A program made the position numbers and the translations under genes. From Roseomonas sp. (GTDB lineage: Bacteria; Pseudomonadota; Alphaproteobacteria; Acetobacterales; Acetobacteraceae): 64,000 nucleotides of DNA. The notes below the pieces were generated by a model, which saw only the letters and a list, made by a program, of their open reading frames with translations, ran no database searches and was not told the origin of the DNA. The stretch spans positions 145,953-209,952 of the forward strand of contig JADCER010000001.1 of the NCBI GenBank assembly GCA_020249925.1, written 5' to 3'. Within the stretch, counting starts at the first letter, position 1. The number at the start of each line of letters is the position of its first letter. Shown here piece after piece: positions 1 through 7,512 of the stretch.

Positions 1-1
1 G

Positions 2-766
2 CTCGCCTGGGTGGGTGGCATTGCCGTGCTTGGCATGCTGGCGATCCTGGTTGCCTTCCGCCTGACCAAGGGGCGCATCCCGATTGAAGGCGGCCGTTCA
101 GGGCGCACCATTCTGCGCTTCAATACGCTGGAACGCGCCAATCACTGGATGGTGGCTTCCACCTTCATCATCCTGGCGCTGTCTGGCCTGAACCTGACCT
201 TCGGGCGGCATATCTTGCTGCCGATCGTGGGGCCTGAGGCTTTCACCGCCATCAGCCAATGGGGCAAATACGCCCATAACTTCCTGGCTTTCCCCTTCAC
301 GCTGGGCCTGGTGGTGATGCTGCTGATCTGGGTGAAGGACAATATCCCGAATGCGCGCGACATCGCCTGGTTCAAGGCGGGTGGCGGCTTGATCGGCAAT
401 AAGCATCCGGAAGCTGGCCGCTTCAATGGCGGGCAGAAGATGGTGTTTTGGATCACGGTGCTGGGTGGCGCGGTGGTGGCGATCTCAGGCTATCTGCTGG
501 TTTTCCCCTTCGTCTTCACCGATATCGCCGGGATGCAGCTGAGCCACATCATCCATAGCCTGCTGTCGGTGCTGATGATCGCTGCCTTGCTCGCGCATAT
601 CTATATCGGCTCTGTCGGCATGGATGGCGCCTTTGGTGCCATGGGCTCGGGCCAGGTGGATTTGAACTGGGCCAAGCAGCACCACCCGCTTTGGGTGCAG
701 GAGGAAATGGCCAAGGGCCGCGCGGCGGAAGCGCCGCCCGGTGCTAAGCCTTCCGGCGCAGATTAG
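2..766 (+). CDS. Formate dehydrogenase cytochrome b (gamma) subunit, 5' truncated by window
   Basis: This membrane subunit passes electrons from the formate dehydrogenase iron-sulfur subunit to quinone through b-type hemes in the inner membrane. The frame is open to the window edge (an in-frame L-A-W precedes the first possible GTG at 11), so the N-terminus is missing and about 254 codons are visible. Counting from the GTG at 11, hydrophobic segments lie near residues 1-16, 43-64, 91-108, 144-169 and 177-200. Histidines in NHW, YAHN, HIIH and LLAH sit at or in these segments as expected for heme ligands. The next genes are mobB and moeA, which fits because formate dehydrogenases need bis-MGD molybdenum cofactor. 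Another cytochrome b561-like oxidoreductase subunit is possible, but the overall pattern fits FdnI/FdoI best. Confidence 0.85.
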   Translation, partial: LAWVGGIAVLGMLAILVAFRLTKGRIPIEGGRSGRTILRFNTLERANHWMVASTFIILALSGLNLTFGRHILLPIVGPEAFTAISQWGKYAHNFLAFPFTLGLVVMLLIWVKDNIPNARDIAWFKAGGGLIGNKHPEAGRFNGGQKMVFWITVLGGAVVAISGYLLVFPFVFTDIAGMQLSHIIHSLLSVLMIAALLAHIYIGSVGMDGAFGAMGSGQVDLNWAKQHHPLWVQEEMAKGRAAEAPPGAKPSGAD

Positions 767-867
767 AGCGTGTTGCGTTCACATGTGTTCACGCCACCCG
801 CTCTACCTCGTTGTTTTTCGAGCATCTTCACACGTTCAGATGATTCCATCTGAACGTGATCTGCTCT
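765..867. repeat. REP-like intergenic palindromic element
   Basis: The element has terminal inverted repeats: AGAGC at 765-769 and GCTCT at 863-867. Inside is a perfect 12-bp hairpin, CACGTTCAGATG (831-842) against CATCTGAACGTG (847-858), with a 4-nt ATTC loop. A second inverted pair, AGAGCG (765-770) and CGCTCT (799-804), closes the left half. It overlaps the stop codon of the formate dehydrogenase subunit and ends 9 bp before the mobB ATG. It resembles the dispersed palindromic repeats common between genes in alphaproteobacteria. It may also act as a terminator or mRNA stabiliser for the upstream gene. Only one copy is visible in this window. Confidence 0.55.
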
Positions 868-876
868 GATCGCCCC

Positions 877-1395
877 ATGCGCGTGATCGGCCTCGCCGGC
901 TGGAGCGGGGCCGGCAAAACCACCTTGATGGTGAAACTGATCCCCTGCCTGATTGGGCGGGGGATCGGCGTTTCTACGCTTAAACATGCGCATCATCGCT
1001 TTGATGTGGATGTGCCGGGCAAGGATTCCTGGCAGCACCGCCAGGCCGGCGCGCAGCAGGTGATGGTGGCATCCGGCGCGCGTTGGGCGCTGATGACGGA
1101 ATTGCGCAGCGCTGCGGAACCGCGCCTGCCGGAATTGATCGCGCGCATGGATGCGGTTGATCTGGTGATTGTGGAAGGCTTCAAGCGGGATGCGCATCCC
1201 AAGCTGGAAGTGCATCGTGCCGCCAATGCCAAGCCCTGGATGCACCCGGATATGCCCGGCATTGTCGCGGTAGCATCCGACACGCCGCCCCCTTATGATC
1301 TGCCCCGCGCCGAGCTGGATCAGGTGGAAGCCATTGCCGATCTGGTGCTGGCGCACGCACGAGAGATCAAGGACATTCCCTGGACGGAGGGGTAA
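877..1395 (+). CDS. mobB: Molybdopterin-guanine dinucleotide biosynthesis protein MobB
   Basis: This is a small cytosolic GTP-binding adaptor that assists attachment of GMP to molybdopterin to make MGD cofactor. The 172-residue protein opens directly into a P-loop (GWSGAGKT, about residues 7-14), and the rest (KHAHH, VIVEGFKR, HPKLEVHR) is typical MobB. I start at the ATG at 877. A GTG at 856 lies inside the palindromic repeat and would add seven unconserved residues. No strong Shine-Dalgarno is visible before 877, perhaps because the repeat abuts the gene. The stop overlaps the moeA ATG by one base (TAATG), so the two are probably translationally coupled. The neighbouring formate dehydrogenase is a plausible client of the cofactor. 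Confidence 0.93.
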   Translation: MRVIGLAGWSGAGKTTLMVKLIPCLIGRGIGVSTLKHAHHRFDVDVPGKDSWQHRQAGAQQVMVASGARWALMTELRSAAEPRLPELIARMDAVDLVIVEGFKRDAHPKLEVHRAANAKPWMHPDMPGIVAVASDTPPPYDLPRAELDQVEAIADLVLAHAREIKDIPWTEG

Positions 1396-2645
1396 TGGCG
1401 CAGCTTTCGGATGATTGCTTCGCCTTTGGCGGCGCGCTGATGGCGGTGGAAGAAGCCCAGGCGCTGATCCTGGAACGCATCCCGCCCGCCACAGGTGCTG
1501 AAATGGTGGCGCTAGCCGCTGCGCGCGGGCGCGTGCTGGCCGCGCCGCTGCTGGCGTCCTTGCCCCTGCCGCCCTTCTTCAACGCTGCCGTGGATGGCTG
1601 GGCCTTTCGCTATGCTGATTTGACGCCCGGCGCCGAAACCGCCTTGACCGAAGTTGGCCGTATCGCGGCCGGGCAAGCCCCGTCGCGCGGCGTAGCCGCG
1701 GGTGAGGCGATGCGCGTCTTCACCGGCGCCCCCATGCCGCAAGGCGCCGATACCGCGGTCATGCAGGAAGATGTGCGCCGCGATGGTGCGGCGATTTTCA
1801 TCCCCCCCGGTCTGAAACTTGGCGCCAATGCGCGCCCCGCCGGTGAGGATATCGCCGCCGGTGCGCTTGCGCTGCCTGAGGGCAAAATTCTTGGCCCCGC
1901 GGAGATTGGCTTGGCGGCGGCCTTGGGTCAGGCGCGGCTGGCGGTGCGCCCGCGGCTCAAGGTTGGCGTGTTCTCAACCGGCGATGAATTGGCAAGCCCC
2001 GGGGACGTACTTGGCCCCGCGCAGAGCTATGACAGCAACCGATTTACGTTGCTGGCGCTGCTGGCGGCGCTGCCGGTGGAGGCGCATGATCTTGGTATCC
2101 TGCCCGATGACCGCGCTGCGACCGAAGCCGCGCTGCATGACGCTGCCGCGAGCCATGATCTGCTGCTGACCAGCGGCGGGGTCTCCACCGGTGAGGAAGA
2201 CCATGTGCGCGCGGCCATCGAAGCCGGCGGGCGGCTGGTGTTCTGGCGCCTGGCCGTAAAGCCTGGCCGCCCGGCGGCGATGGGCCTCGTGCGCGGCACG
2301 CCGGTGCTGGGCCTGCCAGGCAATCCCGTGGCGGCGGTGGTGACGTTTCTGCATCTGGCGCGGCCTTTGGTGCTGCGCCTTGCGGGGGCTTTGCCCGAAG
2401 CCCTGCCGCGCTTTGTGGCGGAAGCTGATTTCACCTATCGCAAAAAGGCCGGGCGGCGCGAATATGTGCGCGTGAGCCTGCACGCCACGGGCAGCCTGCC
2501 GCGTGCGCGCAAATTCGCCCGTGAAGGGGCGGGGTTGCTGACTTCGCTGACGCAATCCGATGCCTTTGCGGAATTGCCGGAGGAGATTACGGCGGTGGCC
2601 CCTGGGGATCACGTGGCGGTATTGCCCTTCAGCGCGATATTCTGA
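1395..2645 (+). CDS. moeA: Molybdopterin molybdenumtransferase MoeA
   Basis: MoeA inserts molybdate into adenylylated molybdopterin to form molybdenum cofactor in the cytosol. The 416-residue length is normal for the family. The MoCF-binding domain shows VFSTGDEL near residue 192, SYDSNR shortly after, TSGGVSTGEEDHV near 259 and GLPGNPVAAVVTF near 306. The N-terminal half has the usual AVDGWAFR and GADTAVMQED motifs. The ATG overlaps the mobB stop by one base, so both come from one transcript. Together they supply MGD-type cofactor, consistent with the adjacent formate dehydrogenase. No frameshift or truncation is seen. Confidence 0.95.
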   Translation: MAQLSDDCFAFGGALMAVEEAQALILERIPPATGAEMVALAAARGRVLAAPLLASLPLPPFFNAAVDGWAFRYADLTPGAETALTEVGRIAAGQAPSRGVAAGEAMRVFTGAPMPQGADTAVMQEDVRRDGAAIFIPPGLKLGANARPAGEDIAAGALALPEGKILGPAEIGLAAALGQARLAVRPRLKVGVFSTGDELASPGDVLGPAQSYDSNRFTLLALLAALPVEAHDLGILPDDRAATEAALHDAAASHDLLLTSGGVSTGEEDHVRAAIEAGGRLVFWRLAVKPGRPAAMGLVRGTPVLGLPGNPVAAVVTFLHLARPLVLRLAGALPEALPRFVAEADFTYRKKAGRREYVRVSLHATGSLPRARKFAREGAGLLTSLTQSDAFAELPEEITAVAPGDHVAVLPFSAIF

Positions 2646-2710
2646 ACTTCCCGCCTTGACGCATCGCCCCATGGGTGATGCTTTGGGCGCATAAGGAAGG
2701 ATCAGTCACC

Positions 2711-3889
2711 ATGGACCATAACCCCTTGCCATTCGCCCCCACCGAAGAAACGCGCATGTTGCAAGACTTGGTCGCGCGCTTCGTGGACAAGGATCTGATG
2801 CCGCTTGAACCCACGATCCTGAAGCGCGAAGCCGAAGGCAAGGGCTATAAGCTTTCCGAGGAAGAAGAAACGCGGCTTCTCGCGCGCTGTCAGGAATTGG
2901 GCCTTTGGGGCCTTGATGTGCCGGAGGAATTCGGCGGCGCCAATCTATCCCTCACGTCACTTGCCGCGGCCGAGGAAGAATTGGGCCGTGTCGCGGTGCC
3001 CTTCGTCATCCCGCCCGATAGCCCCAATCTGCACATGATGCTTTCGGTCGCCAATTCCATGCAGCGGGAGCGTTATCTTGCGCCCTATGCTGAGGGAAAA
3101 GCGCGTTCCGCGATGGCGATTTCCGAACCCGGCGCGGGCGGTGACCCCGCCGGCATGACGACCCGCGCGGTGAAGGATGGCAATGACTGGGTCATCAATG
3201 GCCGCAAGATTTGGGTCAGCAATGTGCCGCGCGCGGATTTCATTATCCTCATGGCGCGCACGGGCGATGGCAAGCGCCAGGAAGGGGTGACAGCCTTCAT
3301 CGTGGAAAAGGGCACGCCCGGCTTCATCATTGAACGCGAAATTTCCATGATCGGCGGGCGCAAGACCTATGAATTGGTGTTTGAGGATTGCCGCGTGCCG
3401 GAGAGCCAAGTGCTGGGTGAATTGGGCCGCGGCTATGCGCCCATGCAACTCCGCCTGAATGTGCGCCGCCTGCAAATGGGCGCGCGCTGCGTCGGCATGA
3501 CGCGTCGCGCCTTGGACATGATGGCCGAACACGCGCGCAACCGCGTGACCTTTGGCGTGCGGCTTGCGGACCGCCAGGCGATTCAATGGTGGGTCGCGGA
3601 AGCAGCGACGCGCATGCATGCCTGCAAGCTGATGGTCGCTGATCTGGCGGCCAAGCTTGATGCGGGGGCTGATGTGCGGATGGAAGCTTCCATGCTGAAG
3701 GTGGAAGGCACGGAAATGGCGCAGGATATCCTCGATCAGGCCATGCAGACCTTCGGCGCCATGGGTGTGACGAAGGAGCTTCCCTTGCAGCTGATGCACC
3801 AGCAGGTGCGCCTGATGCGCGTGTATGAAGGCCCGTCAGAGGTGCATCGCAGCGCCATTGGCCGGCGCATCCTGGGTTCCAAGGTCTGA
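2711..3889 (+). CDS. Acyl-CoA dehydrogenase family protein
   Basis: This FAD flavoprotein oxidises an acyl-CoA to the trans-2-enoyl-CoA and hands electrons to ETF. The 392-residue protein has the expected order: N-terminal helical domain (1-120), a central beta domain with MAISEPGAGGDPAGM and the KIWVSN loop, and a C-terminal helical domain ending RVYEGPSEVHR. The Glu in YEGPSE, about residue 373, is the likely catalytic base. I choose the ATG at 2711 because AAGGAAGG (2693-2700) lies 10 nt before it. An upstream ATG at 2675 has no such site. It is followed 6 bp later by a family III CoA-transferase, suggesting one operon that activates and then oxidises an organic acid. The substrate cannot be told from sequence. 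Confidence 0.9.
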   Translation: MDHNPLPFAPTEETRMLQDLVARFVDKDLMPLEPTILKREAEGKGYKLSEEEETRLLARCQELGLWGLDVPEEFGGANLSLTSLAAAEEELGRVAVPFVIPPDSPNLHMMLSVANSMQRERYLAPYAEGKARSAMAISEPGAGGDPAGMTTRAVKDGNDWVINGRKIWVSNVPRADFIILMARTGDGKRQEGVTAFIVEKGTPGFIIEREISMIGGRKTYELVFEDCRVPESQVLGELGRGYAPMQLRLNVRRLQMGARCVGMTRRALDMMAEHARNRVTFGVRLADRQAIQWWVAEAATRMHACKLMVADLAAKLDAGADVRMEASMLKVEGTEMAQDILDQAMQTFGAMGVTKELPLQLMHQQVRLMRVYEGPSEVHRSAIGRRILGSKV

Positions 3890-3895
3890 TCCCGG

Positions 3896-5122
3896 ATGGC
3901 GGAACCGCATCGCCCGCTGGATGGAGTAATCGTTCTCGATCTTGGGCAGATATATCAGGCGCCTTATTGTTCCTTCCTGATGGCGATGGCGGGTGCCACC
4001 GTCATCAAGATTGAACCGCCGGGCGGGGAATCGCTTCGTCGCCGCACCATGGTTTCCGGCGGGTCCGTGCCGCAGGCTATGCTGAATTCCAACAAGCTTG
4101 GCATTTCGATTGACTTCAAGAATGAAGCAGGGCGCGAGCTGTTTCTTTCCATGGTGGACCGCGCCGATATCCTGATTGAGAATTTCGCGCCGGGCGCGAT
4201 GGATAAGCTTGGCCTGGGGCAGGAAGTGCTGATCAAGCGCAACCCGCGCCTGATCTATGCGGCGGCGTCCGGCTATGGCCGTTCGGGTCCGGATCGCGAC
4301 AAGCTGGCGATGGACCTGACTGTGCAGGCGGCATCCGGCATTATGCACACCACCGGTTTTCCAGACGGGCCCCCGGTGAAATCCGGCCCGGCGGTGGTGG
4401 ATTTTCTGGGTGGTACGCATCTTTACGCGGCTGCCATCACGGCTTTGTTTGACCGCGAACGCACCGGGCGCGGGCGCTTTGTTGAAATCGCCATGCAGGA
4501 TACGGTTTATCCCTGTTTGGCTTCCGCGCTTGGCATGCATTTCGGCGGGCTGCGCGGCAAGATCCCGCCACGCACAGGCAATTCCCATGCGGGCCTGGCG
4601 ATGGCGCCATACAATGTCTACCCGACCAGTGATGGGTATCTGGCGATCATTGTCGTCAAGGAAGACCATTGGAACCGCCTGCTGCGCGCCATGGGGCGCG
4701 AGGATTTGATGGGCGATCCGCGCTTCGCGACCAACCCCGCGCGCGTGCAAAACATGGCGGAGGTTGATGCCATGGTGACCGCCTGGCTTGCCGGCATGAC
4801 GCGTGAGGAAGCGGTCGCCGCCACACGCAAATTCGGTGTGCCGGCCGCGCCCGTGCGCGATTTGGATGAGGTGATCAATGATGCCGGCATGCATGAACGC
4901 GGCATGCTGCATTGGATGGACCATCCTGAGGTTGGGCGCGTGTGCCTGCCATCCTCACCTTTGCGCTTCACGGATGCGCCGGCACCCGCGCTGAAGCCGA
5001 GCCCGTTTCTGAACCAGCATGAGGAGGAAGTGCTGGGTGGGATTTTCGGGTTTTCGGCAGCAGAACGGGCGGCGCTGCGGGAAGCAGGCGCGATTAGTGC
5101 GGCGGCGCAGGTGAAGGGGTAG
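3896..5122 (+). CDS. CaiB/BaiF family (family III) CoA-transferase
   Basis: Family III CoA-transferases move CoA between carboxylic acids through an enzyme-bound aspartyl anhydride. The 408-residue length fits. Visible motifs are the N-terminal VLDLGQIYQAPYCS, the KIEPPGGES strand, NKLGISIDFKNEAG, and the segment DKLAMDLTVQAASG, where the Asp (about residue 139) is the probable nucleophile. It lies 6 bp after the acyl-CoA dehydrogenase, so the two are probably co-transcribed. The last ~272 bp (4851-5122) are repeated at 6309-6580 with roughly 93% identity, so this gene's 3' end is one boundary of a variable island. The full gene itself looks intact. Confidence 0.9.
   Translation: MAEPHRPLDGVIVLDLGQIYQAPYCSFLMAMAGATVIKIEPPGGESLRRRTMVSGGSVPQAMLNSNKLGISIDFKNEAGRELFLSMVDRADILIENFAPGAMDKLGLGQEVLIKRNPRLIYAAASGYGRSGPDRDKLAMDLTVQAASGIMHTTGFPDGPPVKSGPAVVDFLGGTHLYAAAITALFDRERTGRGRFVEIAMQDTVYPCLASALGMHFGGLRGKIPPRTGNSHAGLAMAPYNVYPTSDGYLAIIVVKEDHWNRLLRAMGREDLMGDPRFATNPARVQNMAEVDAMVTAWLAGMTREEAVAATRKFGVPAAPVRDLDEVINDAGMHERGMLHWMDHPEVGRVCLPSSPLRFTDAPAPALKPSPFLNQHEEEVLGGIFGFSAAERAALREAGAISAAAQVKG
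4851..5122 (+). repeat. Direct repeat copy 1: CoA-transferase 3' end
   Basis: This segment and 6309-6580 align without gaps at an offset of 1458 bp, with about 18 mismatches in 272 positions counted by eye. Both copies end at the CoA-transferase stop codon, and similarity fades within a few bases after it. The repeat pair flanks the fkbM-type gene. The divergence, mostly at synonymous sites, argues that copy 2 came from a related but different genome rather than from a very recent local duplication. Confidence 0.9.
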
Positions 5123-5369
5123 GGGGCTGGTGAAGGCTTGGTCCATTGTCAGGCGGAAGCGATCATTTGAAACCCGCCGCCCCAACCCGATGCGGACCTC
5201 AGATGGGAATTCGGCCTCCGACAAAATCGCAGGCTTCGATTGGTACAAGGGTAACAGTGACAGACGCTCTCATTCTGGGTGTGGCGCGAATGGGCCATCA
5301 ACTGTCCCGATTTCCACTTCCGGCATGCGAACATCAGTCAAGTTTATGCAGGGCAGATCGGAGGTCTGA
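5123..5369. other. Intergenic region, no supported gene
   Basis: About 250 bp separate the CoA-transferase from the fkbM-type gene. Short open frames here show no family resemblance and I reject them. The segment is intermediate in GC. It probably holds the fkbM promoter, but I see no convincing -35/-10 pair. It is the left part of cargo X in the duplicated hotspot described under findings. Confidence 0.5.
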
Positions 5370-6125
5370 ATGAATAGCTGGGTGCCACCATCGAGCCTTG
5401 AGGAGAAGATCAGAAAAACGATCATTCCTGCACCGTGGCATTTATTCTACCGCGTATGGCGCGAAAAGGCTTCGGGTGAGCGCGAAATCGCCCTATTGCC
5501 GTTCCTTTGTAGCAGGAAGCTTTCGGCTATTGATGTGGGTGCGAATGTGGGCGTTTGGTCCCATGAAATGCGGCGTTACGCGCGCAAGGTTTATGCATTT
5601 GAACCAAACCCAAAATTGTTCGAGAGATTGCGGGCCGGCCTTAAGGGTAATGATGTCGAAATCAGCCCATTGGCCCTGTCAAGTGAGGCTGGAGAGTCTG
5701 CGCTGATGGTTCCAAAGGGCAAGCGTGGTTATTCAAATCAAGGGGCGACGTTGAGCAAGGAAAAAATCGGTGTGTCCCAATTCGGTTCGATGAATGTGAC
5801 TACGGCGCGCCTGGATGATCTGGACATAAAGGACATCGGTTGCATTAAAATCGATGTGGAGGGCCACGAATTGGCCGTGATTCATGGCGCAACGCAAACC
5901 ATCGCAAAATACAAACCAAATCTCATTGTTGAAATTGAAGAAAAACACACGAAAAGGGATATCTCGCAGGATATCAAGGAAATCAAGAGTTTTGGATATG
6001 ACGCCTTCTGCCTTCTGGGTGGATCCTTGGTCAATACTGATCGGGTTGACATGGATCGCCACCACAGAAGCGCGAGTTCACGGGCTGATTATGTGTTCAA
6101 TTGGATATTTTTGGCCCGCTCCTGA
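5370..6125 (+). CDS. FkbM family SAM-dependent methyltransferase
   Basis: FkbM-type enzymes O-methylate sugars or other small molecules using S-adenosylmethionine and often decorate surface polysaccharides. The 251-residue protein shows the SAM motif IDVGANVGVWS (about residues 54-64), YAFEPNP after the second strand, and the family-defining KIDVEGHELAVIHGA near residue 162. The start follows a purine-rich GATCGGAGG, giving good initiation. GC is clearly lower than in the flanking genes, and codon use (AAA, GAA, ATT, AAT) differs too, which points to horizontal transfer. It lies between two copies of the CoA-transferase 3' end, so it is cargo of a variable island. The substrate is unknown. 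Confidence 0.88.
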   Translation: MNSWVPPSSLEEKIRKTIIPAPWHLFYRVWREKASGEREIALLPFLCSRKLSAIDVGANVGVWSHEMRRYARKVYAFEPNPKLFERLRAGLKGNDVEISPLALSSEAGESALMVPKGKRGYSNQGATLSKEKIGVSQFGSMNVTTARLDDLDIKDIGCIKIDVEGHELAVIHGATQTIAKYKPNLIVEIEEKHTKRDISQDIKEIKSFGYDAFCLLGGSLVNTDRVDMDRHHRSASSRADYVFNWIFLARS

Positions 6126-6225
6126 ACGGGATATGAAATGCGATATTCACCGAAGCATGACCGCGTCTGGAAGTCGCAGAAGCAGTTCATACGAGCGCTG
6201 GTCCGGCCTGCTGCCAGAGCGCCCT

Positions 6226-6303
6226 TTACCCTCTGTCCCGCATCGGCCTTGTCCAATCCTGCGCCGTAATCCTGGACCGCTTGTCGTGCTTCTGCTTGCC
6301 CTC
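6226..6303 (-). pseudogene. Remnant of an smpB 3' end (second, diverged copy)
   Basis: Read on the minus strand, this stretch encodes about 25 residues (GKQKHDKRS..., then MRDRG and a TAA stop). They match the C-terminus of the intact SmpB encoded at 8479-8964 (GKKKHDKRA..., MRDRG), with a deletion of a few codons in the middle. Several nucleotide differences show it is not a recent copy of the local smpB. Sequence similarity ends abruptly near 6303, where the second CoA-transferase 3' fragment begins. The fragment has no start and cannot make SmpB. It marks the right end of the fkbM-containing cargo. Confidence 0.75.
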
Positions 6304-6580
6304 AACCCCCGTGCGCGATTTGCATGAGGTGATCAATGATGCCGGCATGCATGAACGCGGCATGCTGCATTGGATGAACCATCCCGAGGTTGGGCGCGTG
6401 TGCCTGCCATCCTCACCTTTGCGCTTCGCGGATGCGCCGGCGCCGGCGCTGAAGCCGAGCCCATTTCTGAACCAGCATGAAGAAGAAGTGCTGGGCGGGA
6501 TTTTTGGGTTTTCGGCGGAAGAACGAACAGCGCTGCGGGAGGCAGGGGCGATTAGTGCGGCGGCGCAGGTGAAGGGGTAG
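6304..6580 (+). pseudogene. Truncated CoA-transferase 3' fragment (repeat copy 2)
   Basis: From about 6309 the frame encodes roughly the last 90 residues of the CoA-transferase (PVRDLHEVINDAG through AQVKG), nearly identical to residues 319-408 of the intact protein at 3896-5122. The 5' three quarters, including the catalytic Asp, are absent, so this is a non-functional fragment. It is joined directly to an smpB 3' remnant on its left. Its right flank leads into hicAB. The frame is still open and ends at the native stop, so the duplication is either recent or under weak decay. Confidence 0.88.
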
Positions 6581-6605
6581 GGTGGGCAGAGCCTGAAAAG
6601 CCTTT

Positions 6606-6633
6606 TTGCAACTAAAAACGGTTGCAATATCCT
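6606..6633 (+). promoter_or_regulatory. Probable hicAB promoter with operator palindrome
   Basis: An inverted repeat, TTGCAAC (6606-6612) and GTTGCAA (6621-6627), sits about 60-80 bp before hicA. The left arm can serve as a -35 box (TTGCAA), followed after 16 bp by TATCCT (6628-6633) as a -10 box. HicB antitoxins usually repress their own operon by binding such palindromes over the promoter. The overlap of palindrome and promoter is what autoregulation predicts. This is a reading of sequence only. Confidence 0.5.
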
Positions 6634-6685
6634 GTCCGAATGTGCATGATATCCCTCACGAACAAGATTGGCGTGGCAAGGTGGC

Positions 6686-6940
6686 ATGACGCGGCGCGAC
6701 AAGCTGGTTGCCCGGCTGAAGGGCCGGCCGAAAGACTTCACCTGGGATGAGCTGGTCAAGCTGCTTGAAGCTCTCGGCTATGCCGAGGCCGCAAGGGGCA
6801 AGACAGGCGGTTCCCGGCGGCGCTTTCTCCATGCCGCTGCGCCCACCATTGCCTTGCACAAGCCGCACCCCGGCAATGTCGTGAAAATGTATGTCATTGA
6901 TGATGTGCTGCGGGTTCTGACCGAAGGGGGTCTGATATGA
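6686..6940 (+). CDS. hicA: HicA-family type II toxin (putative mRNA interferase)
   Basis: HicA toxins are small dsRBD-like ribonucleases that cleave mRNA when not neutralised by HicB. The 84-residue protein shows the HicA order: DKLVARL, a helix around DELVKLLEALGY, the strand GGSRRRF (41-47), LHKPHPG and a C-terminal helix ending GGLI. In classical HicA a catalytic His lies in the GSH strand. Here that position is Arg (GGSRRRF), a variant subfamily, so activity cannot be assumed. I start at the ATG at 6686. A TTG at 6668 would add six residues. The stop overlaps the hicB ATG by 4 bp. The pair sits in the variable island beside smpB. Confidence 0.82.
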   Translation: MTRRDKLVARLKGRPKDFTWDELVKLLEALGYAEAARGKTGGSRRRFLHAAAPTIALHKPHPGNVVKMYVIDDVLRVLTEGGLI

Positions 6941-7287
6941 GCACGATGCTGGAATACAAAGGGTATCTAGGATCGGTCGAATACAGCGATGAGGATGAGG
7001 TGCTGCATGGCCGCCTTGAATTCATCCGTGACCTGGTGAGTTATGAAGGCAAGGACGCCAAGGGGATCAAGGCAGCCTTTCGGGAAGCCGTGGATGATTA
7101 TCTTGAACTTTGCGAGGCCGAAGGCCGCAAGCCCGATGTGCCGTTGAAAGGCAGCTTCAATGTGCGCCCCGGGCGCGACCTGCATCGCCGTGCGATGCTC
7201 TACGCCAGGCGCCGGGGGATCAACCTCAACACGGTCGTGAGTGATGCGCTGCGGCGGTATTTGGAAGGGGAGGATCGTGCGGCGTGA
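6937..7287 (+). CDS. hicB: HicB-family antitoxin
   Basis: HicB binds and neutralises HicA and represses the operon. The 116-residue protein has the partial RNase H-like domain first (YKGYLGSVEYS, then FREAVDDYLELCEAEGR, about 5-68). A C-terminal ribbon-helix-helix-like DNA-binding region follows (FNVRPGRDLHRRAMLYARR, then TVVSDALRRYLEG). Its ATG overlaps the hicA stop (ATGA), so toxin and antitoxin are translationally coupled with the toxin first, as usual for hicAB. The inverted repeat at 6606-6627 is its likely operator. GC is close to that of the host genes, unlike the AT-rich genes to its right. Confidence 0.87.
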   Translation: MSTMLEYKGYLGSVEYSDEDEVLHGRLEFIRDLVSYEGKDAKGIKAAFREAVDDYLELCEAEGRKPDVPLKGSFNVRPGRDLHRRAMLYARRRGINLNTVVSDALRRYLEGEDRAA

Positions 7288-7480
7288 AGTGTTGTTCTGA
7301 TAACAAAACGGCCTGAGGTCTGTTCAAACTCTGTCACTGATAGGGGAAGATCGTTGGTGTACCCCCAAACGCGGCTTATCCGTCAGCTCTCCAAAGTCGC
7401 TAAACGCGACCTTAACAAGTTCAATGAAAAATCCTGAATTCAAAACAGTCCGAGTTGTGCTCAAAATGTGATAACTATCA

Positions 7481-7509
7481 CCAGCATGCCGTCGCGGTAT
7501 GCTTGCTGG
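7481..7509 (-). terminator. Hairpin downstream of the 7513-7965 gene
   Basis: CCAG and CATGCCG (7481-7491) can pair with CGGTATG and CTGG (7495-7509) around a TCG loop, with one G-T pair and a 4-nt bulge. It begins 4 bp beyond the stop codon of the leftward membrane protein gene. There is only a short T-rich stretch further on, so it is a weak candidate for intrinsic termination. A second small palindrome, GTGATA/TATCAC, lies just beyond it. Confidence 0.35.
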
Positions 7510-7512
7510 TCA

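Noticed and set aside
3836-4924. Long minus-strand frame opposite the CoA-transferase
   Set aside because: It is a His/Arg/Gln-rich antisense frame with no motif, typical of high-GC DNA, and the sense strand encodes a well-supported enzyme.
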